Assembly (NCBI RefSeq): GCF_019320115.1 | Contig: NC_089584.1 | Span: 59,454,852 to 59,518,851 of the forward strand | Length of the DNA stretch: 64,000 bases | Source of the DNA: Miscanthus floridulus | Taxonomy: Eukaryota > Streptophyta > Magnoliopsida > Poales > Poaceae | Direction of reading: 5' to 3' | Part shown: positions 55,801 through 64,000 of the stretch, piece by piece | Layout of the letters: each line of letters opens with the position of its first letter | Numbering within the stretch: position 1 is the stretch's first letter | Position numbers and translations under genes: made by a program | The notes under the pieces: model-generated | Seen by the model: only the letters and a program-made list of their open reading frames with translations | Told to the model about the DNA's origin: nothing | Database searches by the model: none

Positions 55801-56547
55801 TCCCATGCTAGCGCGAAGCAGAGGGCAGCCACGGGCGCGCCTGGAAGGCTAGAGAAAGGACGCCGGCGGTGGGACGGTGGTCGTGCTACAGTTCACAAGA
55901 ATTATAGAATTGCCACTGAGTTCATTTTACAAATTACTCCCAAATTTGTATAACAACTCAAAAATCTCCAAAAATAAAAGTTATTCAAAATCAAAAGTTC
56001 TACAACTTTGCTTAAATGAACATTTTCAAATTCTGCCTCCATTTTGGAATTTGAATTTGGGGTGTATTTGAGCATTTGAATCATTTCAAAATTACTCCAA
56101 ATTTTATATGTAAACTTCAAAAAATTTGAATACCAAAGTTGATCCTTATAAAATAAGCTTCAACTTTGCTTTTTGTCACACCCCCAAATTCCAAATGGAT
56201 TTTGAAATAGACAAAAGGGGCAAAAAGGACTTTCATGGTTTGAATTTGAATTCAAATTTGATTTGTTTTCCTTTTTACTTAACTTTGAGTTTTGACCAGT
56301 AACATGGCCCATTAGGGTTATTTGAGTCAATTGACACATGGTCTCACATGATCACATGAAATTTGACCCTTGTGGTCATGATCTTTATTTAGAGTTTTGG
56401 ATCACATTACATCACATAAAATAATAACTTATGAAATAAAGCTTATTTAGTGAATGCATTCAAATTTTTCTACTTTATGAATGCTTTGCAATGCATATGA
56501 TGACATGTCAAGTTTTAGTGCTAGGTCAAAACACCAGAGGTGTTACA
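52890..56547 (-). repeat. 5' LTR of M
   Basis: 3,658 bp; minus strand starts TGTAACACCTCTGGTG at 56547 and ends TTCTGCCACA at 52890. TATA box at 55761-55755. GC-rich downstream part at 55000-55870, AT-rich elsewhere. No gene inside. Confidence 0.93.
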
Positions 56548-56552
56548 CCAGA

Positions 56553-57345
56553 GGGGATGATGACATCAAGACCTATGTTCTTTCCCATGGCCCTAGAAAC
56601 CATGCCCCTTCAGTGGTTTGACAAATTGAATCCAGGATCAATCAGAAATTGGGAAGACTTGCAAAGAGCTTTCTGTGAAAATTTCACGGGTATCATTACA
56701 CACCCAATCATCCATGCAGAGTTAAAAGGACTCAAGCAGAAAGGAGGTGAAAGTCTCAGAAATTACTATCGACTGATTTGGCGAACTACGAGCTCAAGTA
56801 CATGACATCACACAACGAGAAGTAATCGAAGCTTTCTCTCACAGAATCGTGGCTAGGTGGCAGTTTCAAGACTTCTGTAAAGAAAATCCAAGAAACAATG
56901 AAGAATTCAGACGAACAGTGGAAAAGATGATTACTGCAGAGGAAAAGACACGAGAAAGATTCCTAGATAGAAACAACCAAGACAACCCAGATAGGCAAAA
57001 TCATCGAAACAACAGACAGCAGGAAAGAAAACGTGGACCAGACAACACCAGTAGCTGTGACTGACAAATCAAGGAAGTTTTCCAAGCCTAGAAGGTATGA
57101 CAACATTGAAAACATGCGTTGCCCCTTGCACCCCAAAGGAAATCACACCATCGGAGATTGCTACACCTTCAAAGATCGATACACGAGGAAAGATAGTAAG
57201 GAGAATACCAAAGAAGGCAATCAGAAAAAAGAAGAAGACAACCACGAAGACAAGGGATTCCAAAAATCCAGGGGGACAGTAGCAGTAATCTTTGCCGAGG
57301 TTCCAGATTCCAGAAGCAAACATCAAGAAAAGCTAGCGTTATGAA
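56553..57345 (+). pseudogene. T gag, second part
   Basis: The rest of gag after M. 56600-56805 has LQWFDKLNPGSIRNWEDLQRAFCENFTG and LKQKGGESLRNYYR, the retrotransposon gag core. A frame change near 56780 leads to 56849-57064 (WQFQDFCKENPRNNEEFRRTVEKM, basic Asn/Arg-rich tail). After another change 57033-57344 has a Cys/His motif (MRCPLHPKGNHTIGDC), an acidic-lysine segment and VAVIFAEVP. Together with 41929-43450 it makes one gag interrupted by M. Confidence 0.82.
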
Positions 57346-57485
57346 CCATCATGGCAGCAGAACCTGCTACACCAAGATATCTCAATTGGTCAGAGTATCC
57401 AATCCAATTTTCAAGAGAAGACCAATAGACCAGTGTAGGAAACGCAGGCCATTACCCACTAGTTATAGATCCAACCATTGCCGGT

Positions 57486-58088
57486 ATGACTATTACGAAA
57501 GTACTAATTGACAGAGGAGCCAAACTCAACATCATTTTTTCAGAAACTCTAAGGAAGATGGGACTACAACTCGCCGGGATGATTACACCAACAAGCATGC
57601 CTTTTTATGGCATAGTACCCAGCAAGGCAGCAATGCCACTTGGACTAATCACTCTACCAGTTACTTTTGGGATTCCCTCAAACTACCATACAGAGTTCAT
57701 CAAGTTTGAAGTTGCGGGCTTCGATTCATCATATCACACAATCCTCGGGCACCCAGCACTAGCAAAATTCATGGCAATACCGCATTATCCATACCTATTG
57801 CTTAAGATGCCAGGGCCTAATAGTGTCCTTTCTCTTCGGAGTGATTTGAAGCGCGCTTTTGACTGCGATGTTCAAGCAATCCAAATTGCAGCAAAAGCAC
57901 AGGCCGCCGATGGAAGAAAAGAAATAGCCACTGTTGCAGCAGAAATGAGCCTAGAAGAGCTAGTGATACCGGCTAAAAAACCCAGCATCTTAGCACCACC
58001 AAAAGAAGCCGACGTCAAGCAAATTGACCTAGGCACCGGTGATCCCTCCAAAATAGCAACAATCAACGCTCACCTCTTGGCAAAATAG
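57486..58088 (+). pseudogene. T protease and linker
   Basis: The active-site region reads KVLIDRGAKLNIIF. Relatives such as the fragment at 7340 have DGG, so the glycine after the aspartate is replaced by Arg. This is followed by the lineage-typical FYGIVPSKAAMPLGLITLPVTFG and FDSSYHTILGHPALAKFMAIPHYPYLLLKMPGPN. The frame runs 200 residues and ends at a TAG at 58086-58088 inside pol; the next codons continue into RT. 57346-57485 joins gag to protease with one stop near 57427. Confidence 0.85.
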
Positions 58089-59625
58089 GAACTCACGCTC
58101 ACCAACTTTCTTCGGGACAACAAAGATATCTTTGCTTGGAAGCCGACCGACATGCCAGGGGTCCCAAGAGAGTTGGCTAAGCACAGAATTGATATCAATG
58201 AAGACTCTAAGCCTATGAAGCAACGACTACGACGATTCTCACCCAACAAGAAGGCAGCAATTAAAAAGGAAATTACAAAACTAATGGCAGCCAGATTCAT
58301 CAGAGAAATCCTCCATCCAGATTGGCTAGCAAACCCAATTCTGGTACAGAAAAAGAATACAGACGAGTGGCGCATGTGTGTCGACTACACAGATCTTAAC
58401 AAACACTGCCCAAAAGATCCATTCGGGCTACCACGTATTGATCAGATAGTTGATTCAACAGCAGGATCTGCCCTATTATCCTTTCTTGATTGCTATTCAG
58501 GGTATCACCAGATCGCATTAAAGGAACAAGACCAGAGCAAGACATCTTTCATCACTCCATTCGGTGCCTACTGCTACAAAACCATGTCATTTGGACTCAA
58601 AAATGCTGGTGCCACTTACCAAAGAGCTATCCAGATGTGCCTCGATGATCAGATCGGTGAAAACATAGAAGCATACGTAGATGACGTAGTAATAAAGACA
58701 AAGAACCCGGATACACTAATTGAAGACTTAAAGCAAACCTTCGAAAACCTGAAAAGATGGAGGTAGAAATTGAACCCAAACAAGTGTGTATTCGGAGTTC
58801 CTTCAGGACAACTACTCGGATTCTTGGTCAGTCATCGCGGAATCGAAGCAAGCGCCAAGCAGATTCGAGCCATAATAGAGATGGGCCCTCCTCGAAGTGT
58901 CAAAGATGTGTAGAAACTAACAGGCTGCATGGCGGCCCTTAATTGTTTCATATCAAGACTGGGTGAAAAAGGGTTACCTTTCTTTAAATTGCTAAAGAAG
59001 ACAGACAAGTTTGAGTGGACAGAAGAAGCCAACGAAGCTTTTAGGAAGCTCAAGCCATACCTCACCTCCTCACCAGTTCTCACACCTCTGAAGAAATATG
59101 AAGACATGATGCTGTACATTGCGGCAACTTCTGCTGTGATCAGCACTGCGATTGTCATAGAAAGAGAAGAAGAAGGACATGTATATAGAGTACAACACCC
59201 CATATACTACATCAGCGAAGTACTGACATAATAAAAAATCCGGTACCCTGCATGTGCAAAAACTACTCTACGCCCTCCTGATCACTTCACGCAAGCTTCA
59301 CCACTATTTTGAAAGCCACAAGATTACCGTGGTGATAGATTTCCCACTCGGAGACATCTTACACAACAGAGACACAACAGGGCACATATCTAAGTGGGCA
59401 GCTGAACTTGGTGCTCTCAATATCGATTTCACCCCATGGAAGGCAATTAAATCTCAAGCCTTGGCTGATTTTGTTGCCGAATGGACAGAAATTCAACAAC
59501 CTATGTCAAGCACCATCCTTGATCATTGGAAGATGTACTTTGATGGATCACTCAAGCTAGGCAGAGCTAGTGCAGGCGTCCTCCTAATTTCTCCAGATGG
59601 AAAGCAACTCAAGTACGTCCTTTAG
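58089..59625 (+). pseudogene. T reverse transcriptase and RNase H
   Basis: 58152-58766: FAWKPTDMPGVP just upstream, RRFSPNKKAAIKKEI, NPILVQKKNTDEWRMCVDYTDLN, catalytic D113 (FLDCYSGYHQI), MSFGLKNAGATYQRA and YVDD at residues 175-178. A TGG-to-TAG stop follows (58764). The thumb (PNKCVFGVPSGQLLGFLVSHRG) is interrupted by a CAG-to-TAG stop near 58913. 58929-59231 and 59254-59510 hold the connection and RNase H region (TSSPVLTPLKKYEDMMLYIAA, VYRVQHPIYYISEVL, ITSRKLHHYFESHKITVV). The RNase H acidic residues look eroded in this first domain, as is common in Tat where a second RNase H is present. No frameshift, only stops. Confidence 0.88.
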
Positions 59626-60096
59626 ATACTATGGCAAGCTATAAACAATGAAGCAGAATACGAAGCCCTCATCCATGGGCTACGAGTGGCAATTACCCTC
59701 GGAATCAAACGTTTACTCGTTTACGGCGATTCAGCAGTGGTAATCAATCAAGTCAACAAAGATTGGGATTGCACCAAAGAAAACATGGGCGCTTACTGTG
59801 TAGAAATACGAATGCTCGAAAAACATTTTCAAGGATTAGAAATTCTACACGTCCTGTGCGATTCTAATATTGCGGTAGACGTCCTCGCCAAGCTTGGATC
59901 AGACAGGGCGAAGGTCCCACTCGGTGTATTCATAGAGGAGTTATCAGCTCCCTCTATCAAACAACCCGATGAGATAACCCATGAAATCTTAGCCAAAGGC
60001 ACCCAGATCTTGGTAATCACCACTTCATGGACCCAAGTTTTTATTGATTACATCAAAGAGAATAAGTTGCCAGCGAAAAAAGAAGAAGCTATCTGA
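59527..60096 (+). pseudogene. T archaeal-type second RNase H
   Basis: WKMYFDGSLKLGRASAGVLLISPDG (first D), then past a stop at 59623-59625 NNEAEYEALIHGLRVAI (E), VYGDSAVVINQVN (D) and CDSNIAVDVLAKLGS (last D). These four acidic positions in this order identify the extra RNase H of archaeal type that Tat elements carry after the native one. It degrades RNA in RNA-DNA hybrids during reverse transcription. The frame closes at 60096 with a C-to-T type stop before integrase. The catalytic residues are intact; only stops break it. Confidence 0.87.
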
Positions 60097-61245
60097 GTTG
60101 TTCGCAGAAGCAAGAATTACGTCCTAGTAGGAGACAAGCTCTACAGAAGAGACGCATCATTAGGAGTACTCCTAAAATGCGTCTCATTTGAAGAGGGCAA
60201 AGAAATCCTTGATGAAATACACTCAGGTTGCTGTGGAAATCACGCCGCTTCAAGAACACTAGTCGGCAAAGCATTCCACACCGGTTATTACTGGCCAACC
60301 GCTTTAAAAGACGCAGAAGAACTCATCAGAAGATGCAAAGGTTGTCAAATGTTCGCAAGACAAGCTTACGTGCCAGCTCACAACCTCATCTGCATCCCAC
60401 CTACTTGGCCTTTCTCCTGCTAGGGGCTGGATCAAGTAGGACCTCTCAAGAAAGCAAAAGGCGGTTTCGAGTACATCTTAGTAGCAATTGACAAGTTCAC
60501 CAAGTGGATTGAATTCAAACCACTCGCAAAATACAGCGCAGCCAAAACAGTCAAGTTCATCCAAGACATTATGCACCGCTTCGGCATGCCCAATCAAATC
60601 ATCATAGATTTGGGTTCTCCCTTCATAGCCACAGAATTCCAAAGTTGGGCATAGGACTATGGCTTCAGAATAGATTACGCATTAGTCGCACATCCAGAGG
60701 CCAACGGACAGGTCGAAAGGGCTAACGAACTCATACTAGCCAGATTAAAACCAAGACTGTATGAAGAACTAGTGGACTATGGATCAAAATGGATTGAAGA
60801 ATTACCCAAGGTCGTATGGGGGCTACAAACTCAAATAAGCAGGGCCACTGGATACTCACCTTTCTTCCTAGTTTACGGATCAGAAGTCGTACTACCTGCT
60901 GACTTGATCTGGACATCACTAAGGATAGAACAATATGATGAAGGAGAAGCAGAACACACCCGAAGATTAGAGCTCGACTATGTAGAAGAAGTCAGAGTAA
61001 ACACTACCCTTCAATCAGCAAGATACCTCCAAGGATTAAGGCGCCACTACAACAAGAATACCCAGTCTCGATCATTACAAGTCGGAGACCTAGTACTAAG
61101 AAGAATACAAAAAACCGACGAACGCCATAAACTACTCAGTCCATGGGAAGGTCCTTTTATCATCACAAAAGTCAACGGACCGGGAACATACAAGTTGATA
61201 ACTGAAGACGGAAAAGAAGTCAACAATACATGGCACATCAGCTAG
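60097..61245 (+). pseudogene. T integrase
   Basis: The zinc-binding domain is at about 60215-60365 (HSGCCGNHAASRTL, RRCKGCQMFARQ). The core follows with GLDQVGPL (first D, just after a TGG-to-TAG stop at about 60421), AIDKFTKWIEF, IIIDLGSPF (second D; Leu replaces the usual Arg) and EANGQVERANELIL (E). Another stop lies near 60653. The clean frame 60772-61245 covers the C-terminal domain (TGYSPFFLVYGSEVVLPADL, QVGDLVLRRIQ, LSPWEGPFIITKVNGPGTYKL) and ends at TWHIS. No chromodomain, as expected for Tat. Confidence 0.9.
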
Positions 61246-61460
61246 CTACGAAGATTCTACGCATGAAAACAACTCAAGGGAAAATATATATACAAGCCAC
61301 AAGAGATCAACGTTCATGATCAACAAAGATAGCGCTCATCAACAACATATGTACTATTATGACATATCAATATTCATGATCAATAAAGATGGTTCTTTCT
61401 CGACAAACATATGTCTTATTATGGCTTTCCCCGAGTTGTTTCCAAAGAGCAACAAAAAGC
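61246..61460 (+). other. Non-coding start of T's 3' spacer
   Basis: 215 bp. A phrase of about 50 bp with CATGATCAA(C/T)AAAGAT and CAACATATGT occurs twice (61314-61352 and 61375-61412). No gene. Confidence 0.55.
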
Positions 61461-61910
61461 AAAATGGCTGAAAAGACGCCTGAGCATACCGGCCGAGAGC
61501 AAAAGAGCTGAAAACATGCTTGAGCCCACCGATGAGGGTAGCTAACAAGCTAACACCCGAAACAAAAAGCAAAATGGCTGAAAAGATGCCTGAGCATACT
61601 GGACGAGAGAAAAAGAGCTAAAAACATGCTTGAGCCCGCCGATGAGGGTAGCTAACAAGCTAACACCCGAAACAAAAAGAAAAATGGCTAAAAAGATGCC
61701 TGAGCATACCGGCCGAGAGCAAAAGAGCTGAAAACATGCTTGAGCCCGCCGATGAGGGTAGCTAACAAGCTAACACCCAAAACAAAAAGCAAAATGGCTA
61801 AAAAGACGCCTGAGCATACCTGCCGAGAGCAAAAGAGCTAAAAAGATGCTTGAAGCCCGCCGATGAGGGTAGCTAATAAGCTAACACCCAAACCAAAAAG
61901 GAAAATGACT
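61461..61910. repeat. 110-bp tandem repeat in T's 3' spacer, four units
   Basis: AAAATGGCT starts at 61461, 61571, 61681 and 61791, and a diverged fifth start lies at 61902; the spacing is 110 bp. Each unit contains GCCTGAGCATAC, CGAGAGCAAAAGAGCT, GCTTGAGCCC and GATGAGGGTAGCTAACAAGC. One unit was also copied into T's 5' LTR (41249-41340). Tandem repeats in the spacer before the 3' LTR are known for Tat elements. Confidence 0.88.
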
Positions 61911-62565
61911 GAAACTAAGCCTGAACATAAATCAGAGCAATTTCAAGACAAGACCTCCCAGCTCCTTGTTCCAAATAGCAAGAGGCTCGAGGGCTACAAT
62001 CAGAAGATCCCAAGAAGCACTACATGGTTTCACTCATGAAAGCACTCGGACGACGCTTGTTCCTGCTCGACAAAACTTGAAGGAACAAGATGAGGCTTCC
62101 AGAACTCAACCATGAAGTGCTCAGGGGCTTGCCGGTCCTAAGATGTTTTTGCAACCAGAGATAGGACAAGATGCTGACCACACTCCAAGTTAAGCCAAAA
62201 AGAAGAAGCTGGAGATGTCCTAAGTCTTTTTAGTACTAACAAGAACACAAAGTTCGTCAAGAGAACAATCTATACCAAGTTGTTTACAAGTCACAAATGA
62301 AAGCCAGACAAGCACTCGACAAGTCAAGGAAGTCTGTCAAGACATCAATCTACATATACCGAGTTGTTTACAAGGCATAAACGAAAGCCAGAAAAGCACT
62401 CGACAGACCAAGAAAGTTTGTCAAGATAATGATTTACCAAAGCCGAGTTGTTTACGAGACAAAGAAATACAGACAAAGAAGACATCAACAAAAAATAAAG
62501 ATTCTCCATTCAGTTTTCAAGTATAGTGTTTTGTTACATAAGCTAGAATACAAAGGTTGATTACA
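61911..62565. other. Non-coding spacer between T's tandem repeat and antisense ORF
   Basis: About 650 bp. The phrase CCGAGTTGTTTAC(A/G)AG(G/A)CA recurs near 62358 and 62443, with a weaker form near 62277. No coding frame. Confidence 0.55.
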
Positions 62566-64000
62566 TTAGGCATTGTCATCAGGAGAAGAAACATCAATGT
62601 TAAGATTATCTACAATCTTTCTGGCTAAGTCATCGACCTCAGGCTCCAACCTCTCAACAGCATCTAGGTACTCTTGGCTCTCGCCTTCATCGGCAACCTT
62701 GGACAAAGGAAAATCCGGAGAAAGAACCCAGACCTGGGTGAGAACGTTCCTAGTGCAAAGATGGGCACACCTCTTCATGAACTTCTGGAAACGGGTCAGC
62801 ACTTGGGGAATGAATTGAGCCCAAGAATGACCATCGTCTGCTGAAGTCCGAAGAAGGTCGGCTACTGACCGAAAAGACTTCCACAAAGCTTTCCAGTTTT
62901 CAGTAGCCGTTGCCAACTTGCCAGTCAAGTCCTCGTCGGTCTTTTGGGCCTGCACAAGATCTCTATCAGCTCCATGCCTAATCAATTTAGCAAGCGCGAG
63001 TTCTTCTTTAGCTTGAGTAATTACCTCCTCAGCCTTATTGTGGCTAGTTCGAACGAGTGTCTTCATCTCCTCGATTCCCTCCAAGAGCTTCTGCTTTTCA
63101 ACTCAGAGAGCTAGACCAGGCAAGAAAAGACAAGTCAGCAGAAAAGCAAATTTGAATACAAAGGGAAGCGAAAAAGAACTCACGATACCATGGCACTCCT
63201 TCTTCATGACCTCCACATTTTTTGAGGCCTCTAGGGCAGCTGCATCCCTTTGCTGTTCTGCCTCAACTACCCAGGCACGGAGAGCCTTCTCATTCTAATG
63301 CATCTGACTCTTAGTCTCCAACTTGGCTCAACAGATGTCAAGCTCTGCCTTCAGAGTACTCACCTCAGAAGACTACTTTTTCTCATTTTTAGACGAGAAA
63401 AAGAAGCCGGTATGATCATGAGAAAAAGACTGAGCAAAAAGAGAGAAAGAAAAACAAGACATAAGGACAGAAGAAAAACAAACATCCAAAGAAAGAATTG
63501 CAAAAAAACTTACTTGGAGCCTTTCCCCAAAAGAAGTCGCAAGGGTCGACAAGCTTCCCCAGGCGGTGGTTAGCTCTGACAATCGATGAGTGGCATCAAA
63601 CTGCTGCACCACATCATCAGCAGAAGGCGGACCACTGGAAGCAAGAAGAGGAGAGGGAGAAGATGGCCGAGGTGAAGAAGGCACGACCAGGGCAATCTCC
63701 TAGGAAGCAACGACCAATACCTCTGATGAACCCGCCGCCATGGCCATGGTCACCTTAGGAGCCAGAACGGCCAACCCCTCAGATGAACCCACCGCCATGG
63801 CCATGGTCACCTCGGGAGCCAGCAATTCAGCAGCAGCGGACTCTGTCCCCCCTCATAGCCACCTTGGCGACCGTGCGTTCCAAGTCCTGAGACTCAGTAC
63901 GTAAGGGCGCACCAGAGGTTTGACAAGAAGTCGACTGGAGGCTCGGGGAAGATGAAGGACTAAAAGTTGACAAGGAAACTTGTCAAAAAGAATAAGAAAA
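62566..64000 (-). pseudogene. Antisense spliced extra ORF of T (3' exons)
   Basis: It reads opposite to T's gag-pol. Three exon pieces: 64000-63514 (ends DVVQQFDATHRLSEL, TSFGERLQ), 63372-63184 (STLKAELD, KALRAWVVEAEQQRDAAALEASK) and about 63110-62566 (EGIEEMKTLVRTSHNKAEEV, FPLSKVADEGESQEYLDAVERLEPEVDDLARKIV). Introns: 63373-63513 with donor GTAAGT and acceptor AAAAGTAG, and about 63111-63183 with donor GTGAGT (or GTATCG five bases upstream) and an acceptor near TCTAG or CTGAG. Heptad-like charged segments suggest a coiled coil, as in the C-terminal part of this ORF family. Two stops in the middle exon show decay. A 66-bp duplication at about 63728-63815 lies in the first piece. Function unknown. 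Confidence 0.75.

Larger units (their letters stand above)
43451..56547 (-). mobile_element. Element M: Tekay/Del chromovirus inserted in T's gag
   Basis: 13,097 bp with 3.66-3.68-kb LTRs, a perfect tRNA-Met PBS, a polypurine tract and a perfect 5-bp target duplication CCAGA (43446-43450, 56548-56552). Internal order read leftwards is gag, protease, RT, RNase H, integrase, chromodomain. LTRs are highly similar, so it is recent. Most of its frame breaks are single extra A or T bases placed between C and G. Confidence 0.95.
40927..64000 (+). mobile_element. Element T: Tat-lineage Ty3/gypsy retrotransposon, cut by the window end
   Basis: It runs on the plus strand: LTR (40927-41879, rearranged), PBS (41882), gag, protease, RT, RNase H, archaeal-type RNase H, integrase (to 61245), 3' spacer with a tandem repeat, and antisense ORF (minus, from 62566). 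The dual RNase H and antisense ORF are hallmarks of the Tat lineage. Gag is split by chromovirus M (43451-56547). About nine premature stops but almost no frameshifts break pol. The 3' LTR lies beyond 64000. Confidence 0.9.

Noticed and set aside
1..64000. A host gene, tRNA, CRISPR array or bacterial-type system
   Set aside because: Every coding stretch traces to a retroelement, short repeats lack CRISPR-like regular spacing, and no cloverleaf was recognised by eye.

Overview
This window is intergenic DNA from a large plant genome, almost certainly a grass. No protein-coding host gene, tRNA, rRNA or CRISPR array can be supported. Nearly all of it is LTR retrotransposons nested inside one another, with one LINE fragment and one MITE. 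The families fit a grass: SIRE/Maximus-type Copia, Tekay/Del chromoviruses with a chromodomain, Tat-lineage Ty3/gypsy with a second RNase H, and an antisense intron-bearing extra ORF. An Andropogoneae grass such as sorghum or sugarcane is a guess.

Layout, left to right. 1-187 is a Tekay-type LTR end and 422-1230 is a LINE 3' end. 2391-6903 is a chimeric, minus-strand Tekay chromovirus with two LTR/internal junctions. 6904-8434 is a plus-strand Tat pol fragment. 8435-13596 is a minus-strand Ty3/gypsy element with a tRNA-Asp-type primer site; its single LTR (8578-9907) has a PBS on one side and a polypurine tract on the other. Into it is inserted element O (13602-36470, TSD CATAC/CATAT), a non-coding plus-strand LTR element of LARD type. 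O's 5' LTR carries a dead Copia (13732-20223, TSD AAGAC/AATAC). O's 3' LTR carries a 10.25-kb SIRE-type Copia (25903-36152, TSD TCAAG/TCGAG) with the only long intact pol in the window.

Right of O come two minus-strand Tat-type 3' LTRs (X1 at 36558-37744, X2 at 39544-40802). X1 keeps part of an antisense ORF. A plus-strand Tat element T then runs from 40927 past the window end: LTR, PBS, gag, protease, RT, RNase H, archaeal-type RNase H, integrase, a 110-bp tandem repeat, and an antisense spliced ORF. Its gag is split by a 13.1-kb Tekay chromovirus M (43451-56547, perfect TSD CCAGA). If X1, X2 and T continue past the window as inferred, M sits at nesting depth five.

Three observations stand out. 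First, in M, in the SIRE element and in T's LTR, sister copies and reading frames differ again and again by one extra A or T placed between C and G (CG to CWG, CWG to CTAG). This explains most frameshifts in M. It is either an unusual mutational process at methylation-type sites or a base-calling or assembly artefact. Second, T's LTR has been rebuilt into a copy - reversed copy - copy arrangement with its own TATA boxes, which could produce hairpin RNA. Third, the antisense ORF of T shows clear exon-intron structure.
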